Assembly: GCA_022848825.1 (NCBI GenBank)
Contig: JAJISH010000076.1
Span: 1 to 5,053, forward strand
Reading direction: 5' to 3'
Length of the DNA stretch: 5,053 bases
Source: Thermoplasmatota archaeon
Lineage (GTDB): Archaea; Thermoplasmatota; Thermoplasmata; RBG-16-68-12; JAGMCJ01
Shown: positions 1-5,053 of the stretch, piece after piece
Layout of the letters: each line of letters opens with the position of its first letter
Numbering within the stretch: position 1 is the stretch's first letter
Made by a program: the position numbers and the translations under genes
Notes under the pieces: model-generated
Told to the model about the DNA's origin: nothing
Databases searched by the model: none
Seen by the model: the letters and a program-made list of their open reading frames with translations, nothing else

Positions 1-557
1 AGACGGTGGACGCAATGCGCGCGATTGAGCACCCGTTCCACGGAACCCTCTACGGCGGGTTCATACTCACAAAGGAGGGACCAAGGATACTGGAGTACAA
101 CGTTCGCTTCGGTGACCCCGAGGCCATGAACGTTCTTCCACTGCTGGAGGAGAACTTCGTCGACCTGTGCGGGCAGATCATGGACTCGTCACTGCCCTCC
201 GCGGTCAAGTTCGCCGAGAAGGCGACCGTGTGCAAGTACGTGACCCCGGTGGGGTACGGCGTCAAGTCCCAGGCGGGCGAGAAGGTGTTCGTGGATGAAG
301 CCAAGATCGAGCAGACCGGCGCGGAGCTGTACTATGCGTCCGTCGACGAGAGGGACAGCGACATCTACACGACGACATCGCGCTCTCTGGCCATCGTCGG
401 GATTGACGAGGACATTGCGGAGGCCGAGCGCATGAGCGAGAGCGCCCTCCAGTACGTGAGCGGGAAGGTCTTCATGCGCCACGACATAGGGAAGCCCGAC
501 CCCATAGAGAAGAGAATCAGACGGATGGAAGCCATACGAAGAGGTGAGATAGGATAG
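1..557 (+). CDS. purD: Phosphoribosylamine-glycine ligase (GAR synthetase), C-terminal part; 5' end outside window
   Basis: PurD joins glycine to 5-phosphoribosylamine using ATP, the second step of purine synthesis, in the cytoplasm. About 184 codons are visible (first full codon at base 3), against roughly 430-440 aa for a full enzyme, so the N domain and most of the ATP-grasp fold lie to the left. The GTG at base 6 is an internal valine (TVDAM), not a start. Visible parts are the end of the ATP-grasp domain, with GTLYGGFILT, then the Mg/ATP-binding motif EYNVRFGDPEAMNVLPLL (Glu at 93-95, Asn at 99-101), followed by the GARS C domain (VCKYVTPVGYGVK, ELYYASVDE, TTTSRSLAIVGI). The ending IEKRIRRMEAIRRGEIG resembles archaeal PurD tails. 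The stop TAG (555-557) overlaps the start region of the next gene, and a second in-frame TAG follows at 561-563. No frameshift or missing motif is seen. Confidence 0.95.
   Translation, partial: TVDAMRAIEHPFHGTLYGGFILTKEGPRILEYNVRFGDPEAMNVLPLLEENFVDLCGQIMDSSLPSAVKFAEKATVCKYVTPVGYGVKSQAGEKVFVDEAKIEQTGAELYYASVDERDSDIYTTTSRSLAIVGIDEDIAEAERMSESALQYVSGKVFMRHDIGKPDPIEKRIRRMEAIRRGEIG
541..547 (+). promoter_or_regulatory. Strong archaeal Shine-Dalgarno inside purD, serving the M20 gene
   Basis: GAGGTGA is complementary over seven bases to the usual archaeal 16S 3' end (UCACCUC). It lies in the last codons of purD, six bases before ATA 554-556. No ATG, GTG or TTG in the M20 frame follows at any plausible distance. 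The site is therefore the main evidence for initiation at 554 and for translational coupling to purD. Confidence 0.7.
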
Positions 558-1636
558 ACGTAGTTGCCCTTACCAAGAGACTCGTCACGATACCCAGCGT
601 CTTCGGACGTGAGTGGGAGATAGGCGAGTTCATAGCCTCCTACTTCAAGGACGAGGAGCTGGAGAGGCAGAAGGTCCACGGCTACCCGCCAAACATCATC
701 ATCAGGCGCGATGTCGACGAGAGCCGACCGACGATCCTGCTGAACGGGCACATGGACACAGTCGAGCCCTCGTTCGAGTGGACCAAGGCTCCCTTCTCGG
801 CCACCGTCGAGGGGAACAGGCTCTACGGGCTGGGAGCCTCGGACATGAAGGGCGGTCTGGCCGTGCTGATGGACGCATTCAGGACCGTCACGTCGCCCAG
901 GTCGAACGTGATCCTGTCATTAGTGGTCGACGAGGAAGGCGTCTCCACAGGAGCCTACAAGCTCCTGAAGGAAGTGAAGGCCGATGTGTGCCTTGTCACG
1001 GAGCCCAGCAACGGGAGGACGATACTCGGCAGCAGGGGGAGATATGCCCTGGAAATCGAGCTCTTCGGCAAGAAGATGCACGGGTCCAGGCCCGAGGAGG
1101 GAGTGAACGCGGTCGCCGAGATGTCCCGCGTGCTGGACGCTCTGGACGAGACTCGACTCGGCAGCCATGACAAGCTGGGGAAGGCGTCTCTGGCCCCGCT
1201 CAAGATCCGGGGGGGCGGGGACTCCCTTTCCATTCCGGACTACTGCAACCTGCTCGTGGACCGTCACATAGTCCCAGGTGAGAGCGGGGAGGATGTGATG
1301 CAAGCGTTCGAGGAGAAGATGGGCTCCCTGGGGCTCAGGTGCCGCCACAAGATCTCCTGGATGAAGAGGAGCACGCCGTTCCTGGAACCATATGTCCTGA
1401 GTCGCAGCAACGAACAGGTCATGAGGTTCGCGCAGGTCCATGAGGAGCACTTCGGGAGGCCGCCCGAGTTCGAGTACGCTAGCGGACCGGGCGATTACAA
1501 CATCTTCGCGACGAAGATGCCCACGCTGGTTCTAGGACCCGCGGGCGGTAGCTGGCACCAGCCCGATGAGTATGTGGAGGTCGAGTCGTTGAACGCGTGC
1601 AGGGACTTCTATGTGCATCTCCTCGAATCCTTCTAG
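554..1636 (+). CDS. M20-family zinc-dependent peptidase/deacylase (ArgE/DapE/LysK type), probable ATA start
   Basis: This cytoplasmic di-zinc amidohydrolase likely removes an acyl or carrier group from an amino acid, or cleaves a short peptide. About 360 aa is normal for the family. Counting ATA 554 as residue 1, all expected residues are present. GHMD gives ligand His66 and catalytic Asp68; GASDMKGG gives Asp97; VVDEEG gives catalytic Glu127 and ligand Glu128; TEPS gives Glu150; WHQPDEY gives His335. HGSRPEEGVNAV (His176) opens the dimerisation/lid domain, and IPDYCNLLVD sits in it. The next ATG (752) falls between His66 and Asp68, so a start there would destroy the active site. In-frame residues before it (VVALTKRLVTIPSVFG) match the normal family N-terminus. 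The frame is closed upstream by TGA 545-547. The DxR-type position in the lid domain reads DRH (236-238). Substrate cannot be assigned: acetylornithine, succinyl-diaminopimelate, LysW-lysine or a dipeptide are all possible. Confidence 0.9.
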   Translation: MDVVALTKRLVTIPSVFGREWEIGEFIASYFKDEELERQKVHGYPPNIIIRRDVDESRPTILLNGHMDTVEPSFEWTKAPFSATVEGNRLYGLGASDMKGGLAVLMDAFRTVTSPRSNVILSLVVDEEGVSTGAYKLLKEVKADVCLVTEPSNGRTILGSRGRYALEIELFGKKMHGSRPEEGVNAVAEMSRVLDALDETRLGSHDKLGKASLAPLKIRGGGDSLSIPDYCNLLVDRHIVPGESGEDVMQAFEEKMGSLGLRCRHKISWMKRSTPFLEPYVLSRSNEQVMRFAQVHEEHFGRPPEFEYASGPGDYNIFATKMPTLVLGPAGGSWHQPDEYVEVESLNACRDFYVHLLESF

Positions 1637-1648
1637 CGGGAACGCGAC

Positions 1649-1652
1649 GGTG
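1649..1652 (+). promoter_or_regulatory. Weak ribosome-binding site for the four-helix membrane protein
   Basis: GGTG lies seven bases before ATG 1660, in the 23-bp gap after the M20 stop. It is only a short match to the archaeal anti-Shine-Dalgarno, but it favours ATG 1660 over the GTG at 1597. Confidence 0.35.
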
Positions 1653-1659
1653 TCGTGAT

Positions 1660-1968
1660 ATGGAGCTCACACTGATCTGGCTCATAATCGGCGGGGCGCT
1701 GATAGGGACATCCGTGGTCGTCATGGCAGCCTTCAAGAAGGAGGGCTCTTGGCCCATGGTCTTACTCTTCATGGGACTCGCCTTCGTGATTCTCCACTTC
1801 GAGCCCCTCAAAGCCCCCGTGAATCTGGCGCTACTCCTCGTCCTCGTGATTCTGAATGCGATATGGATGGGCGTCCTTGCTCACAAGGTCATACCGCGAT
1901 TCTCGGTCCTGGTGGGGATGCTGGGCGGCGTGATGACGCTTCTCCTCGCGTTCCTCATCAGTTTCTGA
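1660..1968 (+). CDS. Small four-helix membrane protein, function unknown
   Basis: I do not recognise the family. The 102-aa product is almost wholly hydrophobic, with four predicted membrane segments at about residues 3-25, 31-47, 53-73 and 81-102. Short charged loops separate them (FKKEGSW, HFEPLKAP, AHKVIPR). Positive charges cluster in loops 1 and 3 and acidic residues in loops 1 and 2, which leaves topology uncertain. The protein ends on the last helix with no soluble tail. I chose ATG 1660 because the hydrophobic helix starts immediately after it and a weak GGTG lies at 1649-1652. An upstream in-frame GTG at 1597 would add a polar arginine-rich stretch coded inside the M20 gene and is unlikely. 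The gene begins 23 bp after the M20 stop, so it may share that transcript. Its last 11 bases overlap the end of the opposing gene. Confidence 0.75.
   Translation: MELTLIWLIIGGALIGTSVVVMAAFKKEGSWPMVLLFMGLAFVILHFEPLKAPVNLALLLVLVILNAIWMGVLAHKVIPRFSVLVGMLGGVMTLLLAFLISF
1958..1968. other. Convergent 3' overlap of two coding sequences
   Basis: The + strand membrane-protein gene ends at TGA 1966-1968. The - strand giant gene ends at TGA read from 1960-1958. Their coding ends therefore overlap by 11 bp tail to tail, with no intergenic space for a separate terminator. Transcripts from both sides must run into, and be antisense to, each other's coding region unless termination occurs inside a gene. 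Confidence 0.85.
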
Positions 1969-2437
1969 CGGTCCAAGATGTCGTGTCCGGGACATATATC
2001 CAGTACGCCTCTCCTGCTGCCATGAACTGGTTTGGCAGAAGCACCTGCATGTAGTACGGTGGCGCGGCCTGGTCGAAGCCCTCCACTCTCGTCGCTCCCG
2101 TCTCGGCCATCAGGTCCGCGATCTGGTAATCGTCTTGGAAGGAGGGAAACCCTATCAGGTTCCAGCCCTTCGCGAGCTGAATCGTCGTCTCGTCTGGAAC
2201 AACGCCCGCCACGAGGAAGTTGCCGTCGATCGTACTGTTCACCCAGATTCCCATGGTCAGGTCCACGTCGGAGAAGGCTGCGTAGTTCTTGAGCGGTGTG
2301 TGCTGCCGCCACTGCCGCCCGCCCCAGACGTCGTAGATTCTGGAGTCGGAGTAGTTGACGCTGCCGAGGACGTGCGAGACGGAGGGGTCCTTCAGCAGGA
2401 ACGGAACGGAGACGAGGTTGCTTCCAGGGAACACGTG
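1958..2437 (-). other. Duplicated C-terminal 'GxNLxxxP' module (protein domain)
   Basis: Two related halves of about 70-85 aa follow one another. The first runs from FPGSNLVSVPFLLKDPSVSH through SRIYDVWGGRQW to MGIWVN. The second runs from KGWNLIGFPSFQDDYQ through TRVEGFDQAAPPYY to GEAYWIYVPDTTSWTV. Each half has the same order of landmarks: GxNL(V/I)xxP, a Tyr/Phe-Asp strand, and a closing 'xxxWI/V' strand. I know this tandem from the ends of large exported proteins of Thermoplasmata-type archaea, where its role is not established. It may take part in cell-surface association or secretion. Confidence 0.7.
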
Positions 2438-5053
2438 CTTGACGAGAAGACCGATCTGGTCCGTCGTCGACGCTGTGTTGTTGGCATCATCCCTGGACTC
2501 CACGTAGCAGAACATATCGCTCGGGATGGGGGGCAGGTCGTAGAGGAAGTGGTCCGTGCCCGCCGATACGGACGCGAGGAAGAAGTATCCCTGCCTGTCC
2601 CTGTCGTAGTTGACGCCGCAGTGTATGTCGTACGCCACCACGTCGCCCTCTCCCATCCCGTCGTCCTTCGAGAGGTCCCAGCTGATGTTCATCTGGAAGT
2701 AGTCGGAGACCATCTCGGCCATGATGTTGTACGGACGACCGACCTCTCTGTCCGGCCAGACGAGGACGTCCGGGAGGGTCTTCACGTAGATGTCCTTGTT
2801 GCCATGCCGATCCGTCTCCCATGCGACCCAGATGGAGTCCGTGTGGTCACTGGCGGCGAGGAAGGGCTCCTCGTCCGAGTGTACGCTCGTCGTCACCTGT
2901 ATCGGCGGGGACCAGGAGCCATTGTACCGCTTGAGGTAGATGTCCTTGTTGCCGTGCCTGTCCGTCTCCCACGCTATCCACACATTGTCGCGTATGTCCA
3001 CCACGACGGAGGCCTTTATATCGTGCCCGGGGTCGTCCGAGACCTGGAATTCAGGAGACCACGCGCCGTCGTAGTACCGCATGAATATCTCCTTGTCACC
3101 CGTCCGATTGGACTCCCACGCCACGAAGACCCGGCCCGAGCTGTCGGAGGCCATGGACGGTCTCATGTCGTTCAGCGGACTCAGGCTCACCCCCATCTTG
3201 GGTGCCCAGCCTGAGCCCGTCCAGTAGGTCGCGAAGACGTCCCATTGCGTGTTGGAGATCTCGGCCCCCCAGGCCGTCCAGACGGTTCCTGAAGCGTCGG
3301 TCGTGGCGGCCGGGCCTCCCCAGAAACCCTGCGACCCAGCGTCGTTGTTCACGACCATGTCCGTCGTCCATGTAACGCCGTCGAAGCTGGCCGCTGTTAT
3401 GTTCATGTCGTTGTACGGGAGGTTCGCCATCTGATAGCCGCCCTCGTAGAGGTCGTAGTGGGTGCTTCGCATCAAGACCCACAGATCCCCAGCACCATCG
3501 ATCGTCGCGACCGGAACCTGGTCCGAGTTGTCGATCTTCTCAGATGCTGTCACCTGGACCGTGGGCTCCCACGCAGCTCCGTTGAACTTCTTCGAGTACA
3601 GGTCGAACTTCTGGCTCCAGTAGTAGATGCCGCTCTTCAGGCTGATGAAGTCCTGCCACTCCACGATGTTGCTCGAGTATATCGTGTACACGTTGCCGTT
3701 GTCATCCGCCACGAGATACGGTTGGCTCGTTCTCTTCGCATCCGTCACGATGGCGTCCTCGGGAGTGCACACCAGGTTCTTGCAGCTCCTCACGGCGATG
3801 TCCCAGTCGTCGTGCTTCGTGTAGGTGTGATACGCGATCCACATGTTCCCATTGCTGTCCTCCACCATGGTCGGTTCCAGGCTGTTGTTCATGTCGAACG
3901 TCATGCGGACGGGCGGGCTCCACATCCTCGTCCAGGAGGTTATGTTGAAGCCCCTGAAGGCCAGGTTGTTCCCTTCGTCCAGTTCCGTGATAGTGTCGCT
4001 GGAATCGATATGGACGTAGACATCGTGCAGGCCAGAGACCCCGCTGAGGTTCCACATCACGGAGGCGGTCGCGTTGTAACGGGCGGGGACGCTCGGTATG
4101 ACTTGGGTCGTCCCGATCCGTTTGTTCAGCGTGGGCGAGCCGTCGAAGAACTCCACCTCTACGTCGTTCGCGTCGCCGCCACCTATGTTCCTGACGTTGG
4201 CGGTCAGCGTGATAATGTCCCCCTCTCCCGGGTCCGGTGGATCGGACGTTATGTCCACGGTGTCGAGGGCGAGGTCAGGCGGGCACGTGACGACGAGAGG
4301 AGTCCCAAGGATCTGGGCCATTGTGTCGTAGGTCGAGTAGTTGGTGGTGTGCGCGATCTGAGGCAACAGCACTTCCCTGCTGGCATGGCTCTTGGCCGTG
4401 AGCGGGACGAGTATGAACCCGCCCGCAGTCCCTGTCTGGGTCAGGAAGGAGGCTCCCATTCCCAATCCGGGCTGCGCCCGAGAGATGACTATGCCCCGCC
4501 CGACGTATCCATCCTCCTGTGGGATGAAGGGGTAGTAGCTGACATTCCCTCCCGCCCAGGGAAACTGGTCACCCGAATACTTGTCTCGATATGCAAGCCT
4601 CGCAAAGTCGGGTATGAATCGCATGGCCGCCCTGCCCGTGTTCGGGTTGGCCATGACGTAGTAGTCGAAGAAGTCGTCCGAGGTCCCTCTTATGACGAAC
4701 TGACCATCATTGCCATCCTGATCGTAGTAGAACCTGTAGGTGCCGTCCGTCTGCGGTTCCATGTAGTTGACCGACCTCTGCGCGGAGCTGTTCCCCGCGT
4801 TCCGGTAGAAGGTCAGCCAGCCGTCGTTCGTTCCCACGGCGATGTCCTCGCGACCGTCGCCATTCAGGTCCACGAACTCTGGTGCGCTGTAGTCCCGCGT
4901 CCCGTCCGTCGCACCGCCGCGAACGTTGTTGAACATGCCCGGATAGAGCTGATCGTAGATAGGACTGAATCTGGTGCCCGTGTTGAAGTAGAGGACGAGG
5001 CTGCCGTATGGCGCATTGTTCTGTCCCGATATGAAGTCCAGATCTCCGTCGCC
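1958..5053 (-). CDS. Giant modular surface/secreted protein with FG-GAP repeats, CARDB, seven-blade propeller, Fn3-like domain and duplicated C-terminal module; 5' end outside window
   Basis: The frame is open from the right edge through 1031 codons to TGA at 1958. The first in-frame ATG (4936) is internal, because FG-GAP-type sequence (GDGDLDFISG) precedes it. Visible domains, numbered from the edge, are: FG-GAP/VCBS repeats at 1-80 with a Ca-type loop DLNGDGRED (62-70); an unassigned stretch at about 120-255; CARDB at about 258-371; seven propeller blades at about 390-766; an Fn3-like domain at about 771-868; and a duplicated 'GxNLxxxP' module from about 873 to the end. About fourteen N-x-S/T sequons, few cysteines and no catalytic motif fit an exported, possibly glycosylated scaffold or adhesin. 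The family composition suggests extracellular binding of glycans, proteins or surfaces, which is inference. No C-terminal membrane anchor is visible; the protein ends in WTVRN. The signal peptide would lie outside the window. Codon use looks like that of its neighbours, with no sign of recent transfer. Confidence 0.9.
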   Translation of the reverse strand, partial: GDGDLDFISGQNNAPYGSLVLYFNTGTRFSPIYDQLYPGMFNNVRGGATDGTRDYSAPEFVDLNGDGREDIAVGTNDGWLTFYRNAGNSSAQRSVNYMEPQTDGTYRFYYDQDGNDGQFVIRGTSDDFFDYYVMANPNTGRAAMRFIPDFARLAYRDKYSGDQFPWAGGNVSYYPFIPQEDGYVGRGIVISRAQPGLGMGASFLTQTGTAGGFILVPLTAKSHASREVLLPQIAHTTNYSTYDTMAQILGTPLVVTCPPDLALDTVDITSDPPDPGEGDIITLTANVRNIGGGDANDVEVEFFDGSPTLNKRIGTTQVIPSVPARYNATASVMWNLSGVSGLHDVYVHIDSSDTITELDEGNNLAFRGFNITSWTRMWSPPVRMTFDMNNSLEPTMVEDSNGNMWIAYHTYTKHDDWDIAVRSCKNLVCTPEDAIVTDAKRTSQPYLVADDNGNVYTIYSSNIVEWQDFISLKSGIYYWSQKFDLYSKKFNGAAWEPTVQVTASEKIDNSDQVPVATIDGAGDLWVLMRSTHYDLYEGGYQMANLPYNDMNITAASFDGVTWTTDMVVNNDAGSQGFWGGPAATTDASGTVWTAWGAEISNTQWDVFATYWTGSGWAPKMGVSLSPLNDMRPSMASDSSGRVFVAWESNRTGDKEIFMRYYDGAWSPEFQVSDDPGHDIKASVVVDIRDNVWIAWETDRHGNKDIYLKRYNGSWSPPIQVTTSVHSDEEPFLAASDHTDSIWVAWETDRHGNKDIYVKTLPDVLVWPDREVGRPYNIMAEMVSDYFQMNISWDLSKDDGMGEGDVVAYDIHCGVNYDRDRQGYFFLASVSAGTDHFLYDLPPIPSDMFCYVESRDDANNTASTTDQIGLLVKHVFPGSNLVSVPFLLKDPSVSHVLGSVNYSDSRIYDVWGGRQWRQHTPLKNYAAFSDVDLTMGIWVNSTIDGNFLVAGVVPDETTIQLAKGWNLIGFPSFQDDYQIADLMAETGATRVEGFDQAAPPYYMQVLLPNQFMAAGEAYWIYVPDTTSWTVRN
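2450..2743 (-). other. Fibronectin type III-like domain (protein domain)
   Basis: The segment begins GRPYNIMAEMVSDYFQMNISW and includes VVAYDIHCGV, a central strand YFFLASVSAGTDHFLYDLPP, and MFCYVESRDDANNTAS. The 'W..s..d....v..Y.i', 'l.p.....y.V...D..gN.S' layout is that of an Fn3 fold. Two cysteines (GVNYD-side Cys and MFCYV Cys) are spaced such that they could form a disulfide. The domain links the propeller to the C-terminal module. Confidence 0.65.
2786..2824 (-). repeat. Near-identical DNA repeat, copy in blade 7
   Basis: This is the partner of 2936-2974, encoding AWETDRHGNKDIY with four silent differences. The exact 50-codon offset equals one blade, so the pair looks like a recent blade duplication or a gene-conversion tract. 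Confidence 0.85.
2936..2974 (-). repeat. Near-identical DNA repeat, copy in blade 6
   Basis: This 39-bp stretch matches 2786-2824, exactly 150 bp away, at 35 of 39 positions. Both code for the same 13 residues, AWETDRHGNKDIY. All four mismatches are synonymous (GAC/GAT, AGG/CGG, CAC/CAT, GCG/GCA). The third blade copy at 3083-3121 is much more diverged. Confidence 0.85.
3941..4282 (-). other. CARDB domain (Ig-like beta sandwich, protein domain)
   Basis: The segment starts PPDLALDTVDITSDPPDPGE and continues with ITLTANVRNIGGGDANDVEV, a core VMWNLSGVSGLHDVYV, and a closing HIDSSDTITELDEGNN. The 'vxNxGxxxA.dv.V.ff.g', 'W....G.h.i.v.vD' and 'i.E.dE.NN' signatures are those of the CARDB (cell-adhesion-related) family common in archaeal and bacterial surface proteins. 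It sits directly before the propeller. Confidence 0.85.
4844..5053 (-). other. FG-GAP/VCBS-type calcium-loop repeats (protein domain)
   Basis: Two loops of the integrin FG-GAP/VCBS type are visible about 60 residues apart. One is GDGDLDFISG at the window edge (5053-5024) and the other is DLNGDGREDIAVG (loop at 4870-4844, acidic ligand pattern D-x-N-x-D-G-x-x-D). Between them LVLYFNTGT, and after the second LTFYRNAG, show the usual 'NxG' strand. Just beyond, DQDGNDG (about 4723-4703) is a further possible Ca-binding loop. The set probably continues to the right as a separate propeller. Confidence 0.8.

Larger units (their letters stand above)
2756..3886 (-). repeat. Seven tandem beta-propeller blades (49-68 aa each)
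   Basis: Seven successive units share the pattern 'P..a.D..G.vwvaW.s......DIy.k.y.G..W.....v'. Approximate extents are 3886-3728, 3727-3527, 3526-3323, 3322-3167, 3166-3020, 3019-2873 and 2872-2756. Blade anchors include DSNGNMWIAY, DDNGNVYTIY, DGAGDLWVLM, DASGTVWTAW, DSSGRVFVAW, DIRDNVWIAW and DHTDSIWVAW. Blades 5 and 6 are 49 aa; blades 2 and 3 carry insertions to about 67-68 aa. The last unit lacks the terminal 'W..' strand, as expected where a propeller closes. The repeats resemble BNR/sialidase-like or WD-like propellers, but the Asp-box is not exact and no sialidase catalytic residues are evident. Confidence 0.75.

Noticed and set aside
613..1170. Open + strand frame of about 185 codons overlapping the M20 gene
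   Set aside because: It is out of frame with the complete set of M20 catalytic motifs, and its Arg/Gly/Ser-rich product looks like a frame shadow.
1209..1215. Run of seven G's in the M20 gene as a possible frameshift or slippage site
   Set aside because: The reading frame and family motifs are continuous on both sides (LKIRGGGDSLSIPDYC), so no frameshift is needed.
920..1450. Open - strand frame of about 176 codons inside the M20 gene
   Set aside because: It is antisense to the intact M20 frame and has no motif or ribosome-binding site.
752..1636. M20 gene starting at ATG 752
   Set aside because: This start would remove the zinc-ligand His and some 66 in-frame residues that look like a normal M20 N-terminus.
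2135..3214. Long open frame on the + strand (about 359 codons) opposite the giant gene
   Set aside because: It is antisense to conserved propeller, Fn3-like and C-terminal domains. Its product is a Val/Arg/Asp-rich string with no recognisable motif, as expected from the mirror of a G+C-rich gene.
3627..3824. Small + strand open frame with a partly hydrophobic product opposite propeller blades 1-2
   Set aside because: It is antisense to conserved blade sequence, has no clear ribosome-binding site, and its composition is that of a mirror frame.
1..5053. Search for CRISPR arrays, tRNA/rRNA, insertion sequences, toxin-antitoxin or defence genes
   Set aside because: No regular spacer repeats, RNA genes, transposase motifs or inverted-repeat ends were found. 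The only strong repeats are in-frame propeller blades.

Overview
The window is G+C-rich (about 60% by eye) and almost entirely coding. It looks like a piece of an archaeal chromosome, most likely from an uncultured Thermoplasmatota-type euryarchaeon. The reasons are the archaeal-type PurD C-terminus, tightly packed genes with an archaeal Shine-Dalgarno (GAGGTGA), heavy AGG/AGA arginine use, and a very large secreted-type protein ending in a duplicated 'GWNLxGxPS' module that I associate with Thermoplasmata-like genomes. The assignment is an inference, as there is no rRNA or other marker here.

Layout. Bases 1-1968 on the + strand hold three genes head to tail. First is the 3' part of purD (glycinamide ribonucleotide synthetase). 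Next is a complete M20-family zinc peptidase/deacylase (ArgE/DapE/LysK type, about 360 aa), whose frame begins inside the purD stop. Last, after 23 bp, is a 102-aa protein with four predicted membrane segments. Bases 1958-5053 on the - strand hold one continuous reading frame of 1031 visible codons, open at the right window edge. It encodes the C-terminal part of a giant modular surface or secreted protein. In order from its N-terminal side it has FG-GAP/VCBS calcium-loop repeats, an uncharacterised stretch, a CARDB (Ig-like) domain, seven tandem beta-propeller blades, a fibronectin-III-like domain and a duplicated C-terminal module.

How the parts work together. purD and the M20 gene overlap and are probably cotranscribed and translationally coupled. 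No shared pathway is obvious: one is purine synthesis, the other probably amino-acid deacylation or peptide hydrolysis. The small membrane gene may be the tail of the same operon. The giant gene converges on it with an 11-bp overlap of coding ends, so no intergenic terminator separates them.

The main points for a second look are three. The M20 gene has no ATG, GTG or TTG start upstream of its first catalytic motif; its only well-placed start is ATA. The giant protein carries a complete-looking seven-blade propeller with a recently duplicated or homogenised blade. The two transcription units have overlapping 3' ends. I see no mobile element, CRISPR, tRNA/rRNA or defence system, and no stretch over 300 bp lacks a gene.
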